From positions 1 to 25,079 of the IMG/VR virus record IMGVR_UViG_3300044647_001322: DNA of 25,079 nucleotides, one strand, 5' to 3'. Below the pieces are notes generated by a model that was given only the letters and a program-made list of their open reading frames with translations, searched no databases and had not been told where the DNA came from. This stretch comes from a virus. A program made the position numbers and the translations under genes. This document shows, one piece after another, positions 1 to 7,599 of the stretch; positions within the stretch are counted from its first letter, which is position 1; the number at the start of each line of letters is the position of its first letter.

Positions 1-45
1 CAAGCGGTGGAAGCCGTTATTGAGGCAAATAGGAAGAAGAAATAA
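1..45 (+). CDS. 3' end of an unidentified gene
   Basis: The first 45 bases read as 14 codons plus TAA and end in a Lys-rich tail (NRKKK). The stop overlaps the next ATG by one base (TAATG), as at several other junctions in the window. The gene begins outside the window, so its function cannot be judged. Confidence 0.6.
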   Translation, partial: QAVEAVIEANRKKK

Positions 46-245
46 TGGCCGTTAATTCATCTCGCTCAATGAACAAGTCACTTGATGATGGTGCAACAGA
101 TGGAAAGTATCGCAAGGTACGTCCTGATACTGAAGTAGGTCCAGAGTCATCTGGTACTGAAGCCAACCGTCAATCACTTCATCCATTTTATGGTTATGGT
201 TTTGCAACATCTGAGTACCCAAATAAGGTAAACCCAGGTAAGTAA
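45..245 (+). CDS. hypothetical phage protein, 66 aa
   Basis: A small hydrophilic protein rich in Ser, Gly and Pro, with no membrane segment or recognised domain. It starts on TAATG and ends directly before the next gene (stop at 243-245, ATG at 246). A purine-rich stretch (aggaagaagaaa) ahead of the start can serve as ribosome-binding site. Its place in a run of very short, tightly packed genes suggests an accessory virion or late protein, but nothing in the sequence fixes a role. Confidence 0.6.
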   Translation: MAVNSSRSMNKSLDDGATDGKYRKVRPDTEVGPESSGTEANRQSLHPFYGYGFATSEYPNKVNPGK

Positions 246-428
246 ATGTATAATCTTCAGCCAAAACAATTTTCTTCTGGAGTTTCTTCAAAATCTTATG
301 CAAGTGGTCAAATGCGAGATACTGGTCCAGAAGCAAGAACGGCAAGAGCCAGCGTAGCAGGTAAAGGTAGAGCAGGTAGAATGTTGCAAGGAATGCAAAA
401 AACTCAACGTCAATCTTTTAAAGATTAA
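246..428 (+). CDS. hypothetical basic protein, 60 aa, with NLxxxQF N-terminus
   Basis: A short, basic protein (many Arg, Lys, Ser, Gln). Its N-terminus reads MYNLQPKQFSSG, which resembles the N-termini of two small proteins at 24166 and 24477 (NLSKQQFG and NLSPQQFG). No other domain is recognisable. It abuts the previous gene and lies 2 nt before the next. It may be a phage protein carrying a shared targeting or assembly tag, but this is inference. Confidence 0.6.
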   Translation: MYNLQPKQFSSGVSSKSYASGQMRDTGPEARTARASVAGKGRAGRMLQGMQKTQRQSFKD

Positions 429-430
429 TT

Positions 431-781
431 ATGGCAAGAGTAGCAAAGACTAATTTAGCAAAAGCACCAGATTTTATTGCTAGTAAAATCCCATTTCAAG
501 CAGCAGCATTATCTGGTGTAGAAGGTACTACTGGTCCTGGCTATATGTCAGATGATGAAACCCGTGAGTATCGTAAATCAAATCCAACATACACAGTTCG
601 TTCTTATGGAACCCCAATTGCATGGCATGGCGATGCTGGATGGCAACATTCAACTTCTAAGTATTCAGTGACAACTTCACGTCATCAAAACATTGTAAAG
701 CGTGCACTTAATGACCACTTCCAAAGCGGACACGATAACGCAAAGAATCCAGATTACGGCTTACCTCTTGGCGAGAAGTAA
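431..781 (+). CDS. hypothetical phage protein, 116 aa
   Basis: An unrecognised soluble protein. It starts with a basic, Ala-rich stretch (MARVAKTNLAKAP); the middle is rich in Tyr, Ser and Thr, followed by several His residues. There are no membrane segments or Cys motifs. It belongs to the run of short genes at the left edge and its end overlaps the next reading frame. The spacing and codon pattern support a real gene; the function is unknown. Confidence 0.6.
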   Translation: MARVAKTNLAKAPDFIASKIPFQAAALSGVEGTTGPGYMSDDETREYRKSNPTYTVRSYGTPIAWHGDAGWQHSTSKYSVTTSRHQNIVKRALNDHFQSGHDNAKNPDYGLPLGEK

Positions 782-944
782 GAGTGGTGGGGGTCGTAAC
801 GACGCCCGTAAATGTGGTAAAGCAAGTAAGAAACGCCCAAAGTCAAACGTAAACAAGGGTAAATCTTGTTGTGGATATTCAATTAAAAGAACAGATAGGT
901 TAGACCACAATCAAGGTCATCGTAAAATAGCCTTAGCCGCTTAA
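768..944 (+). CDS. small basic Lys/Arg-rich protein, possible TTG start
   Basis: The frame from 768 gives a 58-aa, very basic protein (MARSKSGGGRNDARK...) with three Cys, including a CC pair, suggesting a nucleic-acid-binding mini-protein. The only upstream ATG in frame, at 702, would add 22 residues and overlap the previous gene by 80 nt, so the TTG at 768 (14-nt overlap) is preferred. Neither start has a clear Shine-Dalgarno sequence. The start is uncertain; the frame is likely real. Confidence 0.45.
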   Translation: MARSKSGGGRNDARKCGKASKKRPKSNVNKGKSCCGYSIKRTDRLDHNQGHRKIALAA

Positions 945-948
945 ATAG

Positions 949-956
949 TATAGGAT
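949..956 (+). promoter_or_regulatory. candidate promoter -10 box (TATAGGAT) for the 2OG oxygenase
   Basis: TATAGGAT lies in the 37-nt gap before the oxygenase gene. The same 8-mer precedes the gene at 22249, and TCTAGGAT precedes the tRNA gene. It fits the actinobacterial TAnnnT -10 pattern. It would start transcription near 963, giving a roughly 19-nt leader that contains the AAGGAG ribosome-binding site. No convincing -35 box is seen. Confidence 0.5.
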
Positions 957-981
957 AAACGGACTACTACAAGGAGCACAC

Positions 982-1602
982 ATGTATATACCACCTTTTT
1001 CAATTGAACCGACTGAAATTGTCGGAGGATGTATTGCTATTTATCGTGATATTTGGGATTCTCCTAAAGAAACAATTGATACCATAGAAAAAGTTACTTT
1101 AAACTCAAATTCTGGTGTTCAATTTAAAAGAGCCACATTGGGAAATAACGTAGATACGGGAGAAGCAAGGACTAACTCTCATCTATCTTTAACGGAGGCT
1201 GCACAAATAAATGATGATTTTCGTAAAATTAACAATAAATATTTTGATTTAGTTTTTGCAGCCATGCGTGACTATTCAAATAGATTTTGTAAAGATTTAC
1301 CATATTTTTTTGTAGAAGGATTTAATTTGTTAAAGTATCAAACTGGGCAAGAATATACAGCACATTTTGATGGCGATACGACTACACGTAGATCCGTTTC
1401 TCCAATAGTTTATTTAAACGACGACTATACTGGTGGAGACATTGAGTTTGTTTATCACAATGTAAAAATTAAACCTAGTCCTGGAATGTTGGCTCTTTTT
1501 CCATCTAATTATGCTTATGCACATATTGCTCATCCAGTTAAAACAGGCACTAAATATGCAATTGTTACTTGGTTGCATGATCAACCTAATATGGAGAGAT
1601 AA
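982..1602 (+). CDS. 2OG-Fe(II) oxygenase, prolyl 4-hydroxylase-like
   Basis: A 206-aa protein with the double-stranded beta-helix signature of Fe(II)/2-oxoglutarate dioxygenases: iron ligands H128 and D130 (AHFDGD) and H184 (AHIAHPV), with K191 (GTKYAIVTW) in the position that binds the 2OG carboxylate. Such enzymes hydroxylate proteins or small molecules using O2 and 2-oxoglutarate; phage members usually have unknown substrates. It has a strong AAGGAG site 8-9 nt before ATG and its own candidate promoter. It is visibly more AT-rich than the ribonucleotide reductase gene, suggesting separately acquired cargo. The fold assignment is firm; the substrate is unknown. Confidence 0.88.
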   Translation: MYIPPFSIEPTEIVGGCIAIYRDIWDSPKETIDTIEKVTLNSNSGVQFKRATLGNNVDTGEARTNSHLSLTEAAQINDDFRKINNKYFDLVFAAMRDYSNRFCKDLPYFFVEGFNLLKYQTGQEYTAHFDGDTTTRRSVSPIVYLNDDYTGGDIEFVYHNVKIKPSPGMLALFPSNYAYAHIAHPVKTGTKYAIVTWLHDQPNMER

Positions 1603-2147
1603 TGTCAAATATTCCAATTCTTGGACAGAAAAAACAAGATAATGAACCACAGTTTAGGTTGTTGTACTGTCTTGTCTGTCAAACATTAGAAGAGTTACCA
1701 CCTTATGATGGTGCGCCTGAGCAAGATCACCTATTAGAAATTGCCTGTGAACAGCATGTCTTTCCCTCTGGAGAACCGCATAAAGGAAAACTATTTGTAT
1801 TGCCATTAAAAGCATGGGCTAAGACAGAGTCAAAAAAAGAAATTATTAGACAAATAAAAGGCGGAGGTTCTGCTGGTATTGCAGAGGTGGATGATACTTT
1901 CTACGAATCACGATCTACCTTTATGGAAGATGCAATGACTTGCTATAGGCAACACAACAAACCAAAGGATGGCTGTTCAGATTGGCATATTAAAGACAAG
2001 ATGTTGGTGCCGAAAACAATAAAGGAACGCAGAGCAGAGGGTATGGAGAAGTATGAAGAATCCGCAGGTCCAAAAACTTATTTGTGCGACTTTTGTCCTG
2101 TAGCAATATCCGTAGCACAACGAAAGAGAAAGTTAATGGGAATATAA
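1602..2147 (+). CDS. conserved hypothetical protein with N- and C-terminal Cys pairs
   Basis: A 181-aa soluble protein with paired cysteines near the N-terminus (YCLVCQTLEELPPY), a Cys/His group around residues 49-60 (ACEQH, then GEPH) and a final pair (YLCDFCP). The pattern suggests structural zinc binding. It resembles a type of protein seen in actinobacteriophages with no assigned function. It overlaps the oxygenase stop by one base (TAATG) and ends 2 nt before the next gene. No catalytic motif is evident. Confidence 0.7.
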   Translation: MSNIPILGQKKQDNEPQFRLLYCLVCQTLEELPPYDGAPEQDHLLEIACEQHVFPSGEPHKGKLFVLPLKAWAKTESKKEIIRQIKGGGSAGIAEVDDTFYESRSTFMEDAMTCYRQHNKPKDGCSDWHIKDKMLVPKTIKERRAEGMEKYEESAGPKTYLCDFCPVAISVAQRKRKLMGI

Positions 2148-2149
2148 TA

Positions 2150-2440
2150 ATGTCTGATAATGAGATGATCCAAGCAGCCTATACTGTAGGTATTAGATTA
2201 GATGGAACTGTGTTTACCGAGGTGCTTGAACCTAGCGAAGTAATTCAAAGAAGAGCAACTACTTTTGATATATATCAAACAAGCAGAGAGTTAGTCTCCG
2301 ATATTGAAAGCCAATTACTTGCAGATCGAGTTGCACGTACTGTATTGGCAAGTCTGCAACCAAAGGACAATGTTGCAGAATTCAAGGAAAAATTGATAAA
2401 TGCACTAAGTGATAGAGGCATAGACACCCCACAAGCCTAA
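2150..2440 (+). CDS. hypothetical phage protein, 96 aa
   Basis: A small acidic, mainly helical protein beginning MSDNEMIQAAYTVG. A longer in-frame start at 2084 would overlap the previous gene by 64 nt, so the ATG at 2150, just after the TAATAATG junction, is preferred. There are no Cys motifs or membrane segments. It sits between a zinc-binding unknown and a nucleotidyltransferase; its role is unknown. Confidence 0.65.
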   Translation: MSDNEMIQAAYTVGIRLDGTVFTEVLEPSEVIQRRATTFDIYQTSRELVSDIESQLLADRVARTVLASLQPKDNVAEFKEKLINALSDRGIDTPQA

Positions 2441-2453
2441 AGAGCCATAGACT

Positions 2454-3389
2454 ATGTCTATGAGTGATTTAACTGGCTTTGTAAGTCCTGTTCAATTACA
2501 GGCTGCCCCTACTTCTTATTTTTCTGATCCTGAAGAAGAGTTAGACCCGCAGTTATTTGTAAACACAACTTTAAAGGGTTGGGTTCGTAACGGTATTCTT
2601 CAAAAATTGTATGGATTTTTAGATGACGCTTATCGCCATCCAGATTTGTGGACAAGAGTTTGGATTGCAGGTTCGGCGGTATCTTTCCAATGGTCAGCAG
2701 ATCGTGAACCAGGAGATTTAGATATCCTCATTGGTGTTGATTATTTTTCATTTAGAAAAGCCCATCCAGAGTATATGGGATTATCAGATATTGAGATTAG
2801 CAAAATGTTAAATGAAGATTTTAGAGAACACCTACAGCCTGAAATGACTAATTGGAATGGATTTGAAGTAACTTTTTACGTTAATCCTGGAGCCACAGAT
2901 ATTAGAACAATTAATCCTTATGCTGCATACGACCTTAACCACAATGAGTGGACAGTGTTTCCTAAGCAACAAGGTGCTACACAAAATTTAGCGTGGGAAT
3001 CAGCCATTCAAAAAGATACTTCCAAAGCCTCAGAAATTGTTATGCGTTATTCAAAGTATTTAACAGATTTACAAAATGCAAAAAACCCAGCATCTCGTCG
3101 TAACGCTGAGTTTGGTTTACAAACCGCTTTAATGCAAGGTTCGGCTCTTTTTGAAGATATCCACCATTCTCGTCGATACGCTTTCAGACCAGATGGTAAA
3201 GGTTATGAAGATTTTTATAATTATAGATGGCAGGCTGGTAAGAAATATGGAACAGTTCCTGCACTAAAACAACTGTCTGAGTACTGGTCAGCATACAAAG
3301 CAAAACAAGCAGATGAAACTTATGGTATTGATTTACCAGATACTCAGACCCTAATTCGTAGAGCGGCGACATACCGAGCAAAAGGATAA
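2454..3389 (+). CDS. nucleotidyltransferase-fold protein
   Basis: A 311-aa protein with the core signature of the polymerase-beta-type nucleotidyltransferase fold: G73-S74 (IAGSAVSF) followed by D88 and D90 (GDLDILIG), the usual metal-binding acidic pair. A third acidic ligand is not obvious; the strand FEVTFYVNPG is where it would be expected. These enzymes transfer an NMP to an RNA, protein or small molecule. It starts at ATG 2454 or the in-frame ATG 2460. Its neighbour is a HAD-like protein in the same frame immediately after the stop, so the two may act together. The substrate is unknown. Confidence 0.72.
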   Translation: MSMSDLTGFVSPVQLQAAPTSYFSDPEEELDPQLFVNTTLKGWVRNGILQKLYGFLDDAYRHPDLWTRVWIAGSAVSFQWSADREPGDLDILIGVDYFSFRKAHPEYMGLSDIEISKMLNEDFREHLQPEMTNWNGFEVTFYVNPGATDIRTINPYAAYDLNHNEWTVFPKQQGATQNLAWESAIQKDTSKASEIVMRYSKYLTDLQNAKNPASRRNAEFGLQTALMQGSALFEDIHHSRRYAFRPDGKGYEDFYNYRWQAGKKYGTVPALKQLSEYWSAYKAKQADETYGIDLPDTQTLIRRAATYRAKG

Positions 3390-3392
3390 CTA

Positions 3393-3881
3393 ATTAATAT
3401 ATTACTATCACTAGACGGCGTACTTAGTTCGGACACAGGAGAACCAATCCGAGCAGGAGTAATGCTTTACTATGCATTAAACACCAATAATCGTGTAGCC
3501 ATTATGACCTCTAGAAAAACAGAGGATGCAGAACATTGGCTTAATTCTCACGGAATTATTAATTATGATGATTTAATTGATCGTTCTTTTTATTTAGAAG
3601 GCGAAGACTTAAAAAAGAGACAATTTGTTATGAGTCGTTCTCGTGCTCCAATAGAGATGTATGTTGATTCTGACCCGTCTATGTGTGCTTGGGTTTTTGA
3701 AGAACAAGGTATTCCAGCCATCATGTTTATGAATCCAGGATATTTGGCTGTAGAAAGACGACCTGATGCACCTAAAAAAGTTCGTACTTGGAATCAAATA
3801 GAGGAGTCTATTAATCGAGTAAATGTTGCTCGTTCAAAGGATGCGGCTAATCCAAAAGAACTAGAGTTTTGGGATGACTAA
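3393..3881 (+). CDS. HAD-like protein, apparently initiated at ATT
   Basis: The first ATG in this frame is at 3462, but the 23 codons before it encode a typical HAD N-terminus (NILLSLDGVLSS). The frame opens just after the upstream TAA (3387-3389), and the only sensibly placed start is ATT at 3393, with AAGGA at 3382-3386 six nt upstream. Reading ATT as Met gives 162 aa. The HAD motif DxDG is replaced by S6-L-D8-G, so the usual nucleophilic Asp is missing; later parts (VAIMTSRK, YVDSDPS) still fit the fold. The end overlaps the next gene by 8 nt (ATGACTAA). The fold is likely; phosphatase activity is doubtful. Confidence 0.65.
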   Translation: MNILLSLDGVLSSDTGEPIRAGVMLYYALNTNNRVAIMTSRKTEDAEHWLNSHGIINYDDLIDRSFYLEGEDLKKRQFVMSRSRAPIEMYVDSDPSMCAWVFEEQGIPAIMFMNPGYLAVERRPDAPKKVRTWNQIEESINRVNVARSKDAANPKELEFWDD

Positions 3882-5379
3882 ATTAATTTTTTCAGGAACT
3901 GAAGTTGGTTCAAACCGTACCTTGTTAGAAGGTCAGAAAGTTGAGTCAATGGGACTCAACTATTGGGGTCTTAGAAAACGTGGTTTACCAAAAACTAAAC
4001 TTTGGCTTATTAGCGAACATTTTACTCCAGAGACTAAAGTTTATATAGAATCTGGGGCAGCACAAGCGGACAAAGCAGGTCTATCTAAAGAAGAATTATT
4101 AGAGATAGCCGCAGACTATCAAGAGTTTTTAGTCAATAACGCTGATAGAGCAGAGGCTTTTCAAGAATTTGATTCACTTACTTTAGGGTTAGATTGGGTA
4201 GAAAAACAACGTCCATTTTTTGGTAATGATCCAAAACTATGGGTAGTATGGCATGAGGAATATGGGTTGTTAAATCTTAAGGATATCTCTGAAAAGTACA
4301 AAAACGTAGTAGTGCCTTACGCTGAAATTGAGTCAGTAACTAACTTAGCAGCCGTTACACGGAGTTACTCTAAACAATTTAATACCGTCTATCACGCCCT
4401 TGGATGTGCTAAACCAGATAACTTAAGACAGATACCATTTGCTACAGCCAGCACATTGTCTTGGTTATCACCTATGCGAAGAGGTGAAACTATTATTTGG
4501 GATGGAACTAAATTAGTTCGTTATCCAAAGAGAATGAAAGATCAAGCACGACCACGATACAAGCCCATTGTAGAGAAGGCTGGACTAGACTATTTGGAGT
4601 TTGTCCAGGATGGTACCCTTGAAGCAACTAGAGTTGCGGTATGGTCTTACAAACGATTAGAGGAGTCTATGGATAAGAAAAGCCCAAATTTTCACATCAT
4701 CAATGGTGGTAAAGAGGAGAAAGTATCTGATAATAGCGATGAGTTGTTAACAGGTTTAATGGGATTTGAATTACCCTCTTCTGATAACAGTGAGGTTGAA
4801 GTGCGGAAAAATTCTGCAAATGAAGTGATACAAAGAGACCCTTTAGAGGTTCAAAACTTGCCTGTCTTTGGATATAAAATGAAGACAATAGTTGAAACTG
4901 ATGAAGAGGGAAAAGATGTTCTTAAAGATGTCCCAATTATTAATAATCAACATTCGTCACTTCGTCAGTGCAATACCTGCTTTGTTGCTTCAAACTGTCC
5001 TGCTTTCAAGCCTGACAACAGTTGTGCTTTCAACCTTCCTGTTGAAGTAAAGACTAAAGATCAACTTAAGGCTTTATTGAACGCAATCATTGAAATGCAA
5101 GGCCAGAGAGTGGCTTTTATGCGTTTTGCAGAGGAGATGAATGGCGGATATGCTGATCCCAATGTATCTCAAGAAATTGATCGGCTGTTTAAACTTGTTG
5201 GTAATTTAAAAGAGTTAGAAGAAAACAGAGAGTTTGTTCGCATTACCGCAGAGCGTCAAAGTTCTGGTGGCGTTCTTTCTGCAATATTTGGTGATAGAGC
5301 ACAGGCTCTTCGAGATTTACCTGACGCTTTAAAAGAAGATACAGTCACAAAGATTATTCAACAATCTATTGAAGAGTAG
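3874..5379 (+). CDS. large conserved phage protein, TGT-like N-half plus Cys cluster
   Basis: A 501-aa soluble protein. The N-terminal half resembles a TIM-barrel of the tRNA-guanine transglycosylase/DpdA type: a YIESGA strand (residues 58-62) in the place of the usual DSGG, EFDSLTLGLDW near 100, WHEEYGL near 126, YHALG near 172 and the conserved-looking STLSWLSP near 195. The C-terminal half has a Cys cluster (CNTC...NCP...SC, about 366-385) that could hold zinc or an Fe-S cluster, then a helical tail. It closely resembles a protein I recall from many actinobacteriophages with no settled function. It overlaps the HAD-like gene by 8 nt. The family resemblance is moderate; base-exchange activity is only inferred. 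Confidence 0.6.
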   Translation: MTKLIFSGTEVGSNRTLLEGQKVESMGLNYWGLRKRGLPKTKLWLISEHFTPETKVYIESGAAQADKAGLSKEELLEIAADYQEFLVNNADRAEAFQEFDSLTLGLDWVEKQRPFFGNDPKLWVVWHEEYGLLNLKDISEKYKNVVVPYAEIESVTNLAAVTRSYSKQFNTVYHALGCAKPDNLRQIPFATASTLSWLSPMRRGETIIWDGTKLVRYPKRMKDQARPRYKPIVEKAGLDYLEFVQDGTLEATRVAVWSYKRLEESMDKKSPNFHIINGGKEEKVSDNSDELLTGLMGFELPSSDNSEVEVRKNSANEVIQRDPLEVQNLPVFGYKMKTIVETDEEGKDVLKDVPIINNQHSSLRQCNTCFVASNCPAFKPDNSCAFNLPVEVKTKDQLKALLNAIIEMQGQRVAFMRFAEEMNGGYADPNVSQEIDRLFKLVGNLKELEENREFVRITAERQSSGGVLSAIFGDRAQALRDLPDALKEDTVTKIIQQSIEE

Positions 5380-5420
5380 TTATCTGATAATAGCAAGTGG
5401 AGAACAGTGGATCATAGTGG

Positions 5421-5440
5421 AGGGCAATTTAGCCTTTTTT
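5421..5440 (+). terminator. weak intrinsic-terminator-like hairpin
   Basis: AGGGC, a 6-nt loop and GCC are followed by six T, 41 nt after the preceding stop codon. Only three G-C pairs are certain; the rest are G-U or A-U. The T tract and position support a terminator, but the stem is short. Confidence 0.35.
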
Positions 5441-5473
5441 ATATGAGGTAAGTACTCAACCAAGTTAACAAGT

Positions 5474-5485
5474 GTGTGATAGGTT
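5474..5485 (+). promoter_or_regulatory. candidate promoter for ribonucleotide reductase
   Basis: GTGTGATAGGTT is nearly identical to the box ATGTGATAGGGT that precedes the gene at 23169. TAGGTT (5480-5485) would be the -10 element, giving a leader of about 66 nt before the RNR start. That leader holds an imperfect hairpin (AATAC...CCC, GGG-GTATT, about 5498-5525). The 178-nt gap 5380-5557 holds no gene. Confidence 0.4.
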
Positions 5486-5557
5486 AAGACCCGTCACAAT
5501 ACGCATTCCCATCGAGGGGTATTTGCATCCAAATAGAAATAGTGGGGGTTTACCGAT

Positions 5558-7588
5558 ATGTTTTCTTTTAAGTTAGCCGAAGAGTTTGTTACACCATACA
5601 AGAGTTTAAAGGCTCCCTTTGGATATCAAGATGCCGCTGGTAATTCCGTTGGTGAAATAACTTTTCTTAGGACCTATTCACGACTTAAAGCAGATGGTAC
5701 TAAAGAAACTTGGGTTGACGTTTGTGAGAGAGTAATCAACGGTATGTATTCTTTACAAAAAGACCACGCTAAAACAAACCGCTTACCTTGGTCAGATGCT
5801 AAAGCAGCCGCCTCAGCCAAAGAGGCTTTCGACCGTTTGTGGAACTTAAAGTGGACACCACCAGGTAGGGGTCTTTGGGTTATGGGTACTCCGCTTGTAA
5901 ATGAAAAACGAAACTCAGCAGCCTTACAAAACTGTGCGTTTGTATCGACTGGCTCAATGACTAAGACCGATCCAGCAAAGCCTTTTGCGTTTTTAATGGA
6001 GGCTAGTATGCTTGGTGTTGGAGTTGGGTTCGACGATAAGGGTGCCGACAAAGACTTCACGATTTACAAACCGCAAGAGGGGGAAATATATGTCATTCCA
6101 GATACCAGAGAAGGCTGGGTCGAGTCAACGGCCACGCTTATTAACTCTTACCTACGATCAGACTCAAAACGTCCTAGGTTCGATTATGCAGAAATTCGCA
6201 AGGCAGGTGAACCCATCAAGACATTTGGTGGAACAGCAGCAGGTCCAGAACCGCTCATTAAGTTACATAATTACATCGATGGAATCTTCAAGGAACGTGC
6301 TGGTCAGAAACTTACCCGTATTGATATCGCTGATATTGGGAACCTTATTGGGGTTTGTGTTGTATCTGGTAATGTTCGGCGGTCTGCTGAGTTACTTATT
6401 GGTCGAATTGATGATGAAGATTTCTTAAATTTAAAGAACGTAGAAAAATTTCCAGAAAGAAACTCTTACAATCCAGAAAAGCCAGGATGGGCTTGGATGT
6501 CTAATAACTCTGTATCAGTAAATGTTGGAGATAATCTAGACAACATCATTGATGGCATTGCTCGTAACGGAGAGCCAGGAGTTGTCTGGATGGATATCTC
6601 AAAACAATATGGTCGTCTCATTGATCCAATTAATAATAAAGATTGGCGCATTGCAGGATACAACCCCTGTGCAGAACAATCTCTTGAGTCCTTTGAGTGC
6701 TGTACCTTAGTTGAGACCTATTTAAATCGCCATGAAGACATAGAGGACTTTAAAAGAACCTTAAAGTTTGCTTATCTATATGCAAAGACCGTAACTCTCA
6801 TACCTACACACTGGGAAGAAACAAACGCCATCATGCAAAGAAATCGGCGCATTGGAACTTCTGTTTCAGGAGTGGCTAACTTTGCAGATAGGAAAGGATT
6901 ACCAATACTCCGTCAGTGGATGGATGAAGGATATAAAGTAATCAAGACCTACGACACCACCTACTCTGAGTGGCTTGGTATTCGTGAGTCAATCAAGATG
7001 ACTACCGTAAAGCCAAGTGGAACAGTTAGCATCTTGGCAGGTGAATCACCTGGCGTTCATTGGACTGTAGGCGGAGAGTATTTTAATCGTGCTATTCGGT
7101 TTGCAAACTCTGATCCAATGTTGCCTCTGTTTAAGATGGCTAATTACAGAGTAGAACCAGCAAGTGAATCTCCAAATACTACTTCTGTTGTATTTTTCCC
7201 AATTAAATCTAATGCTAGACGTTCTGAAAAAGACGTAAGCATTTACGAAAAGATGGCCCTTGCTGCAACTGCACAAAGATATTGGTCAGACAATTCTGTA
7301 AGTGTAACCATTAGTTTTAATCCTGAGACTGAAGCCTCGGCTATTGGTACAGCCCTTCACATGTATGATGGACAACTTAAAACCGTGTCTTTTTTACCAT
7401 CAGGTAATGCTACGTATCCTCAGATGCCTTACACGCAAATTACTGCTGAAGAATACGAAACAGAAGGAACTATGAAATTGTTTCCAATAGATTTGTCTGG
7501 GGTATACGCTGGTATGGCTGCTGACGCTATTGGGGAGGCGTATTGCACAACGGATGCTTGTGAAGTAAGATTAATTCAAAATAATTAA
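5558..7588 (+). CDS. nrdJ: class II (adenosylcobalamin-dependent) ribonucleoside-triphosphate reductase
   Basis: A 676-aa monomeric-type class II reductase that makes deoxynucleotides for phage DNA synthesis using coenzyme B12. Visible landmarks: PPGRGLWVMGT before C126 (LQNCAFVST, first redox Cys), NPCAEQ with the thiyl-radical Cys C371 and E373, second redox Cys C382 (ECCTLVE), the phosphate-binding KPSGTVSILAGESPGVH, and a C-terminal CTTDAC pair (C663, C668) matching the re-reducing Cys pair of the Lactobacillus-type enzyme. Somewhat shorter than that enzyme (about 739 aa). It is less AT-rich than its neighbours. A private promoter is likely upstream; no B12 riboswitch was recognised. Confidence 0.95.
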   Translation: MFSFKLAEEFVTPYKSLKAPFGYQDAAGNSVGEITFLRTYSRLKADGTKETWVDVCERVINGMYSLQKDHAKTNRLPWSDAKAAASAKEAFDRLWNLKWTPPGRGLWVMGTPLVNEKRNSAALQNCAFVSTGSMTKTDPAKPFAFLMEASMLGVGVGFDDKGADKDFTIYKPQEGEIYVIPDTREGWVESTATLINSYLRSDSKRPRFDYAEIRKAGEPIKTFGGTAAGPEPLIKLHNYIDGIFKERAGQKLTRIDIADIGNLIGVCVVSGNVRRSAELLIGRIDDEDFLNLKNVEKFPERNSYNPEKPGWAWMSNNSVSVNVGDNLDNIIDGIARNGEPGVVWMDISKQYGRLIDPINNKDWRIAGYNPCAEQSLESFECCTLVETYLNRHEDIEDFKRTLKFAYLYAKTVTLIPTHWEETNAIMQRNRRIGTSVSGVANFADRKGLPILRQWMDEGYKVIKTYDTTYSEWLGIRESIKMTTVKPSGTVSILAGESPGVHWTVGGEYFNRAIRFANSDPMLPLFKMANYRVEPASESPNTTSVVFFPIKSNARRSEKDVSIYEKMALAATAQRYWSDNSVSVTISFNPETEASAIGTALHMYDGQLKTVSFLPSGNATYPQMPYTQITAEEYETEGTMKLFPIDLSGVYAGMAADAIGEAYCTTDACEVRLIQNN

Positions 7589-7599
7589 AAAAGGAAATT

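Noticed and set aside
5380-5557. Cobalamin riboswitch ahead of the B12-dependent RNR
   Set aside because: No B12-box-like sequence (GCCACTG) or long conserved structure could be seen; only a short imperfect hairpin.
5674-6060. 128-aa minus-strand frame inside RNR
   Set aside because: Shadow of the RNR coding sequence; no start signal or domain.
6012-6428. 138-aa open frame within the ribonucleotide reductase gene
   Set aside because: It overlaps a strongly supported RNR frame and shows no family resemblance.
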